Below are positions 46,501-55,700 of a stretch of DNA of 64,000 bases, one piece after another (position 1 is the stretch's first letter; each line of letters opens with the position of its first letter). This DNA comes from Pigmentiphaga litoralis. Lineage in GTDB: Bacteria; Pseudomonadota; Gammaproteobacteria; Burkholderiales; Burkholderiaceae_B. The stretch covers positions 248,001-312,000 of the forward strand of contig NZ_JACCBP010000002.1 in the NCBI RefSeq assembly GCF_013408655.1, written 5' to 3'. The notes beneath the pieces were generated by a model. The model was not told the origin of the DNA. It worked only from the letters and a program-made list of their open reading frames with translations, and did not search any database. A program made the translations under genes and the position numbers.

Positions 46501-47403
46501 ATGCCGATTCCCGTGTCGACCCTCGACTGGTCATCCGACGCCCTTCTTGCCACGTTGCTGCACGACGTGAAGGCGCCGCATTTCCTTGACCAGTACCTGG
46601 ATCGCCGCGCGGTGATCCTGACGGGCGAACCGGCACGTTTCGATGGTCTGTTCGATGGCGACACCTTCGGTGCGCTGGCGGCCGACGCGGGCCGGCTGCA
46701 TGCGTCGTTTGTCGACGTCGATGGGTGGATGGTGAATGTGGCGATCTCACCGGGGCAGATCCAGCGCATGCTGGGCGCCGGCATGACGGTGCTGGCCGAA
46801 AAGCTGCCGGAAGAAGGGCGGCTCAAGTCCTTTCTGGATGCCTATCGCAGCGTGCAGCCGTCGGTGCAGCCGCTGCAGCTTGATGGCGCCATGTGCCCGA
46901 ACGGGTCCTTGCATCCCTTGGGCATCCACAGCACCCCGCTCTGTATCTTCCAGTTGGCCGGCCACTACAAGTGGCGGTATGTGCCTGATCCGATCCCGGG
47001 CGGCGCGCCGCTCGACGTGACCATGCCGGTCGACGTCGACAGCCTGCCCTTGCCGTGGGGCGATCTGGTGCGCCCGCCCGACGACGCGTTTGTCGAACAG
47101 ATACTGAATCCGGGCGACACCTTCTACCTGCCCGCAGGGTGCTGGCACGAAGGGTTTTCGGTTGGCGAATCGATCGTGCTGGCGGTGACCGTCAAACGGC
47201 GCGCGCCGCTTGATATCCTGCGTGGCCTGATGGCGCGCGCCCATGCCGACCCGGCCAGCGTGCGTCCAGCGCCGCAGCCTGTGTCGCCAGCCGACATGGC
47301 GGCCAGCGCCCAGCGCACGGTGGCGGGCGGGTGGTCGGCGGCCGACGTGAACGCCACCTGGCAAGCCTTGCTGGACGAATCGTTGCGCCCGGCCGCGAAC
47401 TGA
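46501..47403 (+). CDS. JmjC/cupin-like protein related to ribosomal oxygenases
   Basis: This 300-residue protein has a cupin-fold core resembling bacterial JmjC ribosomal oxygenases: FLDQYLDRRAVILTGEP at the start, LCIFQLAGHYKWRYVPDP in the first metal strand and LNPGDTFYLPAGCWHEGFS in the second. The distal histidine (CWHEG) is present, but where HxD is expected the sequence reads GIHST, so the acidic iron ligand appears to be missing. It may be inactive, use a different ligand, or serve another role. Its ATG follows the STAS stop with no spacer, which ties it to that signalling unit. Confidence 0.75.
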   Translation: MPIPVSTLDWSSDALLATLLHDVKAPHFLDQYLDRRAVILTGEPARFDGLFDGDTFGALAADAGRLHASFVDVDGWMVNVAISPGQIQRMLGAGMTVLAEKLPEEGRLKSFLDAYRSVQPSVQPLQLDGAMCPNGSLHPLGIHSTPLCIFQLAGHYKWRYVPDPIPGGAPLDVTMPVDVDSLPLPWGDLVRPPDDAFVEQILNPGDTFYLPAGCWHEGFSVGESIVLAVTVKRRAPLDILRGLMARAHADPASVRPAPQPVSPADMAASAQRTVAGGWSAADVNATWQALLDESLRPAAN

Positions 47404-47424
47404 CCGGCCACGGCGTCTCCGCCG

Positions 47425-48066
47425 TCAGGCCATCTCGCCCGGCAGCAGCGTCACATCGAACCATCCCCGCAACGCATTCGACAGCCGTATGCCCTCGGCA
47501 CGCATCAGGTCGTCGCGCGTCAGCACGCCTTCCACCGCGGCTTCGTCATCCAGCAGGGCTGCTCGTTGCGCGCCGGGCAGCACGCCTGAGTCGATCGGCG
47601 GCGTGACCCACTGGCCGTCGATCCGCAGATAGACATTGCAACGGCTGCCTTCGCACAGCTCGTCCCGTTCATTGAAATACAACAGGTCGAAATGATCCGG
47701 ATGCGTCGCGATCCATGCCGCCGCCCCGGCGTACCACGGCCGATGCGTCGTCTTGTGCCGCAGCAGCGGTTCGTCGGACGCCAGCCGCTGCCGCGCCACC
47801 ATCACGCGCGGGGTGGCGGGCAGGGCGGGCAGCACCTGCGTTTCGATGTCGATGACACCGTCATCGCTCACCCGCAGGCGCAGGCGGTGCGACACGCCTT
47901 CGGCCAGCGGCGCGGCCGCCCGGGCAATCGCCCGTTGCGGCGCATCGATCGACCACCGGTAGCCCAATGCGGTCGACGACGCGCCCAGCCGTTCAATGTG
48001 CCAGGGCAGCAAGGGCATGCGGCCGTCGGCCTCGACCCGTAACGTTTCGATCAGGTGCGGCCGCAT
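47425..48066 (-). CDS. Class IV aminotransferase-fold protein (PabC-like)
   Basis: This 213-residue PLP-dependent fold-type IV protein has the start LIETLRVEADGRMPLLPWHIERL, the PLP lysine in LLRHKTTHRPWY and NERDELCEGSRCNVYL, with SGVLPGAQRAALL toward the end. The short length and these blocks fit aminodeoxychorismate lyase (pabC) better than branched-chain aminotransferase; the assignment is probable, since para-aminobenzoate synthase partners are not here. ATG 48066 is one base after the stop of the large UvrA gene, so it is co-translated with it. Confidence 0.8.
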   Translation of the reverse strand: MRPHLIETLRVEADGRMPLLPWHIERLGASSTALGYRWSIDAPQRAIARAAAPLAEGVSHRLRLRVSDDGVIDIETQVLPALPATPRVMVARQRLASDEPLLRHKTTHRPWYAGAAAWIATHPDHFDLLYFNERDELCEGSRCNVYLRIDGQWVTPPIDSGVLPGAQRAALLDDEAAVEGVLTRDDLMRAEGIRLSNALRGWFDVTLLPGEMA

Positions 48067-48067
48067 G

Positions 48068-51000
48068 TCACGACTCCTGTTGTTGCTGCATGAATTCATG
48101 CAGCACGCGCCCGGTATGCGACTTGTCGCGATAGTCCATCACCGCTTCCGGCGTGCCTTCGATCACCAGTTGCCCGCCTTCGTTGCCCCCTTCCGGGCCC
48201 ATGTCCAGCAGCCAGTCGGCTTCGGCAATCACGTCCAGGTTGTGCTCGATCACCACCACCGTGTTGCCGGCTTCGACCAGGCGATGCAGCACGCGGATCA
48301 GTTTCTCCACGTCGGCCATCGACAGGCCCACCGTCGGCTCATCCAACACATACAGCGTATGTGGCTGGCGATAGCCGCGGCCGGTGCGCATCGTGCCGTC
48401 TTCCAGGCGCGCCTTGGCCAGCTCGGTCACCAGCTTGATCCGCTGCGCTTCGCCGCCCGACAGGGTCGGAGAAGGCTGGCCCAGTGTCAGGTAGCCCAGG
48501 CCCACGCTCTGCAACAGCAGCAACGGATTCAGAATGGACGGATGCGCGCCGAAGTATTCCACCGCGTCATCCACTTCCATGCCCAGCACTTCGCCCACGC
48601 TCTTGCCACGCATGTGCACGGCCAGGGTCTCGCGGTTGAAGCGCCCGCCGTTGCAGGCATCGCACGGCACCTTCACGTCAGGCAGGAAGTTCATCTCGAT
48701 CGTGCGCATGCCCTGGCCTTCGCACACCTCGCAACGGCCACCGGCCGTATTGAAGCTGAAGCGGCCCGCCGTCCACCCGCGCATGCGGGATTCCAGCGTG
48801 TCGGCAAACTGCTTGCGCACCGTGTCCCAGAAGCCCACGTACGTGGCGGGGCAGGACCGCGGCGTCTTGCCGATCGGCGTCTGGTCCACTTCCAGCACCC
48901 GGTCAATGGTTTCCCAGCCGGTCATGCCGGCGCAGCCCTTCCACGCCATCCGCGTCCGCTTTTCTTCGCGCAAGGCCGCGTTGGCGACTTCACGATGCAG
49001 GTTGTCGAGCAGCACTTCGCGCGCCAGGGTCGACTTGCCCGACCCCGACACCCCCGTCACTACCGTCAGCCGGCCGATCGGGAAGCGGGCATCGACATTG
49101 GCCAAGTTGTGCAGGCGCGCACCCTTGACCTGGATCGATGGCGTATCGGCTTCCACCGGCCGCCGGGGCTGCAGCGGGTGCTTCAAGGGATGCCGCAGGT
49201 ACTTGCCGGTCAGCGAATCGGGATTGTCCATGATGTCCTGGACCGTGCCCTGCGCCACCACGCGGCCGCCTCGCACGCCCGCGCCCGGACCGATATCGAT
49301 CACGTGCGCGGCGCGGCGGATGGTGTCTTCGTCGTGCTCCACCACCACCAGCGTGTTGCCCTTGCCTTCCAGGCGCGACAGCGCATTCAGCAGAATGCGG
49401 TTGTCGCGCGGGTGCAGGCCGATGGTCGGCTCGTCCAGCACGTAGCAGACGCCCTGCAGGTTGGACCCCAGTTGCGCGGCCAGCCGGATGCGCTGCGCTT
49501 CACCTCCCGATAGCGTCGGGGCAGCCCGATCCAGCGCCAGGTAGCCCAGCCCGACTTCCTCCAGGAAGTCGAGCCGGCTGCGCAGTTCGGTCAGAATGTC
49601 GCGGGCAATCTCGGCTTCGCGGCCATGCGTTTCCAGTTTCTGGAAGAAGCTGCCCGCGTCCCGCACCGCCAGCGACGCCATCTGCGCGATCGACTTGTCG
49701 CGCCAGCGCACGGCCAGCGCATTGCGATTCAGGCGCTGGCCTTCGCACGTCGGGCAGGCCACCGCCTCGCCTTCGAATGCGGCGTTCCAGGCGGCTTCTT
49801 CGCCTGTCTGTTCCTGGTCGAAGCCTTCCAGCTTCACCCCCGTGCCGAAGCACGACGGGCACCAGCCATGCTTGGAGTTGTACGAGAACATGCGCGGATC
49901 GGGCTCGGGAAAGCTCAGGCCGCAACATGGGCATGCCCGCTTGACCGAGAACACGCGTTGTTCCAGCGACGGCGCCGCTGCGGTGCTATCGGCCGCCATG
50001 GCTTCGCGCAGCCGTTCCAGCGGCCACACCACGCTCATCACGCCATTGCCATGTTCCAGCGCAATGTCGATGGCCTTGCGCAGTTGCGCTTCGTTGGCCG
50101 GATCGACCAGGAAGTCCGCCACCGGCAGTTCAATGTTGTGTTCCTTGAAGCGGTCCAGGCGCGGCCAGCGCGCGGTCGGCAGGAAAGCGCCATCGACCCG
50201 CAGGTGCGAGTGGCCCTTGTTGGCCGCCCACTTCGCCATGTCGGTATAGAAGCCCTTGCGCGCCGTCACCAGCGGCGCCATCACGCCAATGTGCTGGCCT
50301 TTCAGCTCGCGCATGATGCGATCCACGATCAGATCGAAGGTCTGCGGTTCGACCGGCACGTCGCAATTCGGGCAGTACTGCGTGCCCAGCTTCATGTAGA
50401 GCAGCCGCATGAAGTGATGCGTCTCGGTCATGGTCGCGACGGTCGACTTGCGGCCGCCGCGGCTGGTGCGCTGCTCGATCGCCACCGTGGGCGGAATGCC
50501 GAAAATGGCGTCCACATCCGGCTTGCCCGCCGGCTGCACGATCGACCGGGCATAGGCGTTCAAGGACTCCAGATAGCGGCGCTGCCCTTCGTTGAACAGA
50601 ATGTCGAAGGCCAGGGTCGACTTGCCCGAACCCGACACCCCCGTGATCACCGTGAACACGTTGTGCGGGATGTCGACGTCGATGCCTTTCAAGTTGTGCT
50701 CGCGCGCATTCTTGATTTCGATCGACGTGGACCGGCGCTTGGCCAGCACATTCTGCAACGGCACGCCCAGGTCGTCGGCAATGTCTTCCGCCAATTCGTT
50801 GGCAGCCTCGATCTCGGTGCGGTTGGTGGCGTACGGCGCCATGCGCTCGGCCAGCGTCAGGTCGGGCGACATTTCGGGCCGGTTGGCGTCCAGCGCGCCG
50901 ATCTCGTGTTCGTACTCGCGCAGCGCCAGCCCCGTGTGCGACGCGGGGGTGTTCATGAGCTGCTCGGGCGTGCCCACGGCCACGATCTCGCCGCCGGCAT

Positions 51001-53905
51001 CGCCGCCTTCCGGACCCAGGTCGATCAGCCAGTCCGATGCGCGGATCACGTCCAGGTTGTGCTCGATCACGATCAGCGTGTGGCCCGCGGCCAGCAGCTT
51101 GCGGAACGCGCCCATCAGCCGCGCGATGTCGTCAAAGTGCAGACCGGTGGTCGGCTCGTCGAACAGGAACAGGCTGCCCTTTTTCGACAGCTTGGCGCCC
51201 ATGGTCGAAATGCCCGACCGGGCCGCTTCGGCCAGGTGGCCGGCCAGCTTCAGCCGCTGCGCTTCACCGCCCGACAGGGTCGGCACGGGTTGCCCCAGGC
51301 GCAAATATTCCAGGCCCACGTCGGCCAGGGGCGCAAGGCCATACTGCACATCCTTTTCGCCTGCAAAGAACTGCAGGGCTTCGGTCACGGTCATGTCCAG
51401 CACGTCGGAAATCGACGCGGCGCGGCCATGGCGTTCCACCGTCACTTCGCGCACTTCGGCGCGGAAACGGGTGCCGTCACAATCCGGGCAGCGAATGTAC
51501 ACGTCCGACAGGAACTGCATTTCCACGTGTTCAAAGCCCGTTCCGCCGCAGGTCGGGCAGCGCCCGTCGCCCGCGTTGAAGCTGAACATGCCCGCCGTGT
51601 AATTGCGTTCCTTCGACAGCCGCGCCTGCGCAAAGATCTTGCGGATGCCATCGAAGGCGCCCACGTAGCTGGCCGGGTTGGACCGCGCCGTCTTGCCGAT
51701 CTGCGACTGGTCCACCATGACCACGTCCACCAGCCAGTCATCGCCCAGGATGCGATCGTGCGCGCCCGGCGTTTCGGTCGGCTTGCCCTTCAGCTTGAGC
51801 AGGCCCGGGTACAGCACGTCCTGCACCAATGTCGACTTGCCCGATCCGGACACGCCGGTCACCGTCACCAGACGGCCCAGCGGGAATTCGACCGTCACGT
51901 TCTTCAGGTTGTGCTCGCGCGCGCCTTCAACGATCAGGCGCGGCGTGCTGGCCGTGACCGGCATCGGCCGCGGCGCCGCCACATGCCGGCGGCCCGACAG
52001 ATAGTCGCCCGTCAGGGTCTTGGCCGTGCGCAATTGCGACGGCGATCCGTTGAACACGATATTGCCGCCGCGTTCACCCGGACCCGGTCCGATATCGATC
52101 ACCCGATCGGCGGCCAGCATGACCTGCGGATCGTGTTCGACCACCACCAGCGAATTGCCCGCGTCGCGCAGGCGATGCATGACTTCGACGATGCGGTTCA
52201 TGTCGCGCGGATGCAGGCCGATGGACGGCTCATCCAGAACGAACAGCGTGTTCACCAGCGACGTGCCCAGCGCCGTCGTCAGGTTGATCCGCTGCACTTC
52301 GCCACCCGACAAGGTGCGGCTCTGGCGGTCCAGCGTCAGGTAACCCAGGCCCACGTCGCACAGGAACTTCAGGCGGGCGCGGACTTCTTCCAGCAGCAGG
52401 TCGGTTGCGGCATCCAGTACGCCGTCGAACTGCAGGCCGTCACAAAAGCGGCGCACACGGTCGATCGGCAACATCATCAGGTCATGGATGCTCAGGCCGG
52501 GCAGGGACGCCAGTGTCGCTGCGCTCCATGCCGCATGCACCGGGCGAAAGCGCGTGTACTTGTCATCGGTCTGCGGCAGCACGGCATCGGCGTCGGCCTT
52601 GCTGCCCACGCGCCACAGCAGCGCATCAGGCTTCAGGCGCGACCCGCGGCACACGTCGCAGGGCGTGTAGGCGCGGTACTTCGACAGCAGCACCCGGATG
52701 TGCATCTTGTAGGCTTTGGTCTCGAGCCAGTCAAAGAAGCGCTTCACCCCGTACCACTGGTTCTTCCACGCGTTGCTCGCGCCCTTCCAGTCCGGCGTGC
52801 CGTTCAGCACCCATTCGCGCTGCGCATCCGTCAGGCGCGCCCACGGCACGTCCAGGGGGATGCCCGCGCGGCCCGCGTACTTGACCAGGTCGTCCTGGCA
52901 TTCCTTGTTGCTGGCGGTCTGCCACGGCTTGACCGCGCGACCGCGCAAGGTCTTGTTGCCGTCGGGCACGACCAGGCCGTAATCGACCCCGATCACCCGG
53001 CCAAAGCCCCGGCACGCCTCGCAGGCGCCCAGCGGCGAATTGAACGAAAACGCGCTGGGCGTCGGCGCCGAATACGAAATGTCGCTGTCGGCGCAGTGCA
53101 GTTCGTCGCTGAACTTCCACACGGCCGTATCGGTGCCGTCATCGCCCAGCACGCGCACGTCCACGCGGCCCGCGCCCAGGCGCAAGGCGGCATCCAGTGC
53201 CTCCATCACCCGCGCGCGTTCGGCGCTGCCCATACGCAGGCGGTCCTGCACCACGTCCAGTATCTGCGCGGCGTCCTTGCCGCTGCCCACCGCGCGGCGG
53301 GCATGCACTCGCGTGTAGCCCTGGCGTTCCAGGAAGGCGCGGATCTGGTCCTCGCCATAGTTGGCCGGCACCTGCACCGGAAAGGTAATGGCCAGGCGCG
53401 GATCCCCGGCCTGGGCGGCCCGGTCCACCAGCATGTCGTAGATCGAATCGGGCGTGTCCTTGCGCACCGGCTGCGCGGTCTGCCGGTCGTACAGCGTGGC
53501 CGCGCGCGCGAACAGCAGCTTCAGGTGATCGTTCAACTCGGTCATGGTGCCGACCGTGCTGCGCGAACTGCGCACCGGATTGGTCTGGTCGATGGCGATC
53601 GCCGGGGGAATCCCGTCGATGCGGTCCACCTGCGGCTTGTCCATGCGGTCCAGGAACTGGCGCGCGTAGGGCGAAAACGTCTCGACATACCGCCGCTGCC
53701 CTTCGGCATACAGCGTGTCGAACACGAGTGAACTTTTCCCTGACCCGGAAACGCCGGTCACCACCACGAGTTCGTTGGTGGGAATGGTCAGGGTCAGGTT
53801 CTTGAGGTTGTTCTGGCGGGCGCCAACGACCTGGATATCGGATGTGCCGGTGTCGGTGTCGAGGGCGGTATCGGTAACTGCTGGGGGAGTAGAGGCGGAC
53901 GTCAT
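48068..53905 (-). CDS. Tandem double-UvrA protein (excinuclease ABC subunit A-like)
   Basis: This single 1945-residue frame contains two complete UvrA-like units. Four Walker A motifs (GVSGSGKS at about residues 55, 687, 1093 and 1623), four LSGGE signatures and several zinc-type CxxC pairs are visible (for example CPTCGG with CPDCDG, and CEVCEG with CDACNG). The two Walker A motifs are about 632 residues apart in the first unit, near the spacing of normal UvrA, and about 530 in the second, suggesting that the second lacks part of the UvrB-binding/insertion region. UvrA normally acts as a dimer in DNA damage recognition; here one chain could form it. ATG 53905 is chosen, without a clear ribosome-binding site. 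Confidence 0.92.
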   Translation of the reverse strand: MTSASTPPAVTDTALDTDTGTSDIQVVGARQNNLKNLTLTIPTNELVVVTGVSGSGKSSLVFDTLYAEGQRRYVETFSPYARQFLDRMDKPQVDRIDGIPPAIAIDQTNPVRSSRSTVGTMTELNDHLKLLFARAATLYDRQTAQPVRKDTPDSIYDMLVDRAAQAGDPRLAITFPVQVPANYGEDQIRAFLERQGYTRVHARRAVGSGKDAAQILDVVQDRLRMGSAERARVMEALDAALRLGAGRVDVRVLGDDGTDTAVWKFSDELHCADSDISYSAPTPSAFSFNSPLGACEACRGFGRVIGVDYGLVVPDGNKTLRGRAVKPWQTASNKECQDDLVKYAGRAGIPLDVPWARLTDAQREWVLNGTPDWKGASNAWKNQWYGVKRFFDWLETKAYKMHIRVLLSKYRAYTPCDVCRGSRLKPDALLWRVGSKADADAVLPQTDDKYTRFRPVHAAWSAATLASLPGLSIHDLMMLPIDRVRRFCDGLQFDGVLDAATDLLLEEVRARLKFLCDVGLGYLTLDRQSRTLSGGEVQRINLTTALGTSLVNTLFVLDEPSIGLHPRDMNRIVEVMHRLRDAGNSLVVVEHDPQVMLAADRVIDIGPGPGERGGNIVFNGSPSQLRTAKTLTGDYLSGRRHVAAPRPMPVTASTPRLIVEGAREHNLKNVTVEFPLGRLVTVTGVSGSGKSTLVQDVLYPGLLKLKGKPTETPGAHDRILGDDWLVDVVMVDQSQIGKTARSNPASYVGAFDGIRKIFAQARLSKERNYTAGMFSFNAGDGRCPTCGGTGFEHVEMQFLSDVYIRCPDCDGTRFRAEVREVTVERHGRAASISDVLDMTVTEALQFFAGEKDVQYGLAPLADVGLEYLRLGQPVPTLSGGEAQRLKLAGHLAEAARSGISTMGAKLSKKGSLFLFDEPTTGLHFDDIARLMGAFRKLLAAGHTLIVIEHNLDVIRASDWLIDLGPEGGDAGGEIVAVGTPEQLMNTPASHTGLALREYEHEIGALDANRPEMSPDLTLAERMAPYATNRTEIEAANELAEDIADDLGVPLQNVLAKRRSTSIEIKNAREHNLKGIDVDIPHNVFTVITGVSGSGKSTLAFDILFNEGQRRYLESLNAYARSIVQPAGKPDVDAIFGIPPTVAIEQRTSRGGRKSTVATMTETHHFMRLLYMKLGTQYCPNCDVPVEPQTFDLIVDRIMRELKGQHIGVMAPLVTARKGFYTDMAKWAANKGHSHLRVDGAFLPTARWPRLDRFKEHNIELPVADFLVDPANEAQLRKAIDIALEHGNGVMSVVWPLERLREAMAADSTAAAPSLEQRVFSVKRACPCCGLSFPEPDPRMFSYNSKHGWCPSCFGTGVKLEGFDQEQTGEEAAWNAAFEGEAVACPTCEGQRLNRNALAVRWRDKSIAQMASLAVRDAGSFFQKLETHGREAEIARDILTELRSRLDFLEEVGLGYLALDRAAPTLSGGEAQRIRLAAQLGSNLQGVCYVLDEPTIGLHPRDNRILLNALSRLEGKGNTLVVVEHDEDTIRRAAHVIDIGPGAGVRGGRVVAQGTVQDIMDNPDSLTGKYLRHPLKHPLQPRRPVEADTPSIQVKGARLHNLANVDARFPIGRLTVVTGVSGSGKSTLAREVLLDNLHREVANAALREEKRTRMAWKGCAGMTGWETIDRVLEVDQTPIGKTPRSCPATYVGFWDTVRKQFADTLESRMRGWTAGRFSFNTAGGRCEVCEGQGMRTIEMNFLPDVKVPCDACNGGRFNRETLAVHMRGKSVGEVLGMEVDDAVEYFGAHPSILNPLLLLQSVGLGYLTLGQPSPTLSGGEAQRIKLVTELAKARLEDGTMRTGRGYRQPHTLYVLDEPTVGLSMADVEKLIRVLHRLVEAGNTVVVIEHNLDVIAEADWLLDMGPEGGNEGGQLVIEGTPEAVMDYRDKSHTGRVLHEFMQQQQES

Positions 53906-54069
53906 GGATGCAAGATGGGGCCGGTTGGCTCGTCGGCAATCCTTCCATCGTAGCCCGTTACAAGGCCGCGCGAAAAATGCAACACCACAGAGCATTCGGC
54001 AACGCCTGACAAGCTTTGGTAACACCTGTGGACTCAGTCTTTTGGTCGAGCGAGGCGTAAGATGAACTC

Positions 54070-54402
54070 ATGAAAGCCCGTCCCCTGACCCCCTCGGAAA
54101 CACTCGGCGTTGAAGCCGGCATCTACGTGCCGCCTCGCGTGCTGGGTGACGCTCCGCCGCCGCTGCGCAGCCTGCGCCTGGCCGCGGTCGTGGTCATTGC
54201 GGGCAGCATCGGCGCCACCGTCGTGGCCGTCAACGTGGTGCCCGCCGCGGCCCACACCTGGCACGTCGTCAGCCACCAGACCGACCGCGCCCTGGCGCGC
54301 GTCCTGGGCAAGGCCGAAGTGCAGACCGCCGAGTTGTTGTCGGACCTCACTGCCGACTTCGCGCCGGTCGCCGAACCCACCTTCATTCCCCCGCTGCACT
54401 AA
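54070..54402 (+). CDS. Small membrane protein of unknown function
   Basis: The predicted 110-residue product has one hydrophobic segment (about residues 36-58, LAAVVVIAGSIGATVVAV) after a Pro-rich N-terminus, and a polar C-terminal half. I do not recognise a family. It starts 164 bp from the divergent double-uvrA and ends 123 bp before the 42-residue gene. Regular codon use and the absence of a longer competing frame make it likely to be real. Confidence 0.6.
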   Translation: MKARPLTPSETLGVEAGIYVPPRVLGDAPPPLRSLRLAAVVVIAGSIGATVVAVNVVPAAAHTWHVVSHQTDRALARVLGKAEVQTAELLSDLTADFAPVAEPTFIPPLH

Positions 54403-54525
54403 AAAACCGTTAGAATCGCGGGTTAGTCTGATTCAGCAGCCTGCGGTTCTATCGATTAGCGGCCTGCTTTTTGGCAGTCTGTTATCTGGCAGCCTGTTTT
54501 AACGATCTATTTTCTGGAGAACGAC

Positions 54526-54654
54526 ATGGCGGAAAAGAAGCGCACACGTCGCAACACCCTCGAGCGCCGTTGCCTCGGCAAAACCTTCAAGCGTCTGTTT
54601 GTCGGTTCGCCCAAGGGCATCTTCAAGATGCTCGAGAAGGTCAAGAAGGCGTAA
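54526..54654 (+). CDS. 42-residue basic protein of unknown function
   Basis: A short gene with GGAGA six bases before ATG 54526 and a strong terminator 36 bp after its stop. The product is very basic: it has 14 Lys/Arg among the first 31 residues (start MAEKKRTRRNTLERR; end FKMLEKVKKA), no signal peptide and a single cysteine. The charge suggests contact with nucleic acid, ribosome or membrane; I do not recognise it. Its own ribosome-binding site and terminator support expression. Upstream bases 54436-54500 contain imperfect direct repeats around GGCAGCCTG. Confidence 0.7.
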   Translation: MAEKKRTRRNTLERRCLGKTFKRLFVGSPKGIFKMLEKVKKA

Positions 54655-54690
54655 CTGCCCGACGGCCTGACCCTGTCGCGACAGAAGGAA

Positions 54691-54720
54691 AACCGTGGTG
54701 TTCGCACCACGGTTTTTTTT
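54691..54720 (+). terminator. Rho-independent terminator after the 42-residue gene
   Basis: Ten-base-pair stem AACCGTGGTG/CACCACGGTT (54691-54700 with 54705-54714), TTCG loop, then eight T. Confidence 0.95.
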
Positions 54721-54888
54721 CGTCCGGAAATGCCTGACAAAGACACCGAACGGGGCACAACGTGGACAGGATCGACGCCTTGCGGCTGCTGCTGAGCTAA
54801 TTCTTCTTCGGCCGACACGGGCGTCACCGTCAACGCCGTCCTGCCCGCACCCACCCTGTCAACGCGGTCACATCGCGGTTGAGCATGC

Positions 54889-55662
54889 TCAACGAAAGTG
54901 GGCAGTGGCCTGTTCCTCGACCATGGCCTTGATCTCGCGTGCCATCGGATCGCGTATTTCTTCGAGCACATGCGCGACCAGGCCGATAGCACGCGCCATC
55001 ACGCCGATGCCGCGAACAATGTTCCAGGGTATGGCGAGTTCGCTCGCCACCGCACCGATGGCGCCGGTCGCGTTGACCGGCAGGCTCTTGCCCAGGCGCC
55101 GCGACGCTTCGTCGGCGACGGCGATCATCAGCGCAACATAGGGTCCGGAGAACCCCTCTTCCTGGGCGATCTCGAACAGGCGAGGGGCCCGTGGATCCAC
55201 CGGCTTGTGGATGTGATGGCCGATGCCCGGTACCGACTTGCCGGCAGCGCGGTGTTCGTCGACGATCTGGCGGGCCAGCGCCGCGGTGTCGTGCGGCGCT
55301 GCCGGATCGGGCAACTTGGCTTGCAACATGTGCGCCGCGTCTTCCATGCTGCCCACGAAGACACTGCCCAGACCCGCCAAGCCCGCGCCCACCGCCGCCT
55401 GCATGGCTTCGGGCGCACCGGCGAGTGTGAGCCGTGTGACCAGCGCGCTCGGGGTCAGGCCATGTTCGACCAGGATCACGGCGAGGGCATTGAACAGGCG
55501 CGACTCGCGCTCGTTCGGCAGCCGGTCCGTCATTTCCAGAAAGGCCATGTCACCAAGGGAGACCTTGCCCATGATGTCTGTGCACAGATTGAGTCCCTTG
55601 ACCGTGATCGTGTCTTCGGTGCTCCAGCTGATGTCGGTTCTGATTGCCTTGCGTTTTGCCAT
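54889..55662 (-). CDS. Citryl-CoA lyase-like protein (short citrate synthase family)
   Basis: This 257-residue protein belongs to the citrate synthase superfamily but is only the length of citryl-CoA lyases. The family histidine block reads SVPGIGHHIHKPVDPRAPRLFE, with LPVNATGAIGAVASELAIP toward the C-terminus. Citryl-CoA lyase cleaves citryl-CoA to acetyl-CoA and oxaloacetate; relatives act on other 3-hydroxy-3-carboxyacyl-CoA compounds. The preceding acyl-CoA ligase gene could supply its substrate (38-bp gap, same strand). A 16-bp palindrome GTTGAGCATGCTCAAC (54878-54893) covers its stop codon. Confidence 0.85.
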   Translation of the reverse strand: MAKRKAIRTDISWSTEDTITVKGLNLCTDIMGKVSLGDMAFLEMTDRLPNERESRLFNALAVILVEHGLTPSALVTRLTLAGAPEAMQAAVGAGLAGLGSVFVGSMEDAAHMLQAKLPDPAAPHDTAALARQIVDEHRAAGKSVPGIGHHIHKPVDPRAPRLFEIAQEEGFSGPYVALMIAVADEASRRLGKSLPVNATGAIGAVASELAIPWNIVRGIGVMARAIGLVAHVLEEIRDPMAREIKAMVEEQATAHFR

Positions 55663-55700
55663 GAGAGATCTGCTTCGTAAAAGGGCTTTGGGTCGGCGCT

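Noticed and set aside
49625..53731. A 1368-residue open frame on the plus strand opposite the double uvrA
   Set aside because: It mirrors the codon pattern of a GC-rich gene on the other strand; the translation is Gln/His/Arg/Gly-rich without domains, whereas the minus strand encodes clear UvrA motifs.
54878..54893. Palindrome GTTGAGCATGCTCAAC as a terminator
   Set aside because: It includes the stop codon of the lyase gene and no T run follows on either strand.
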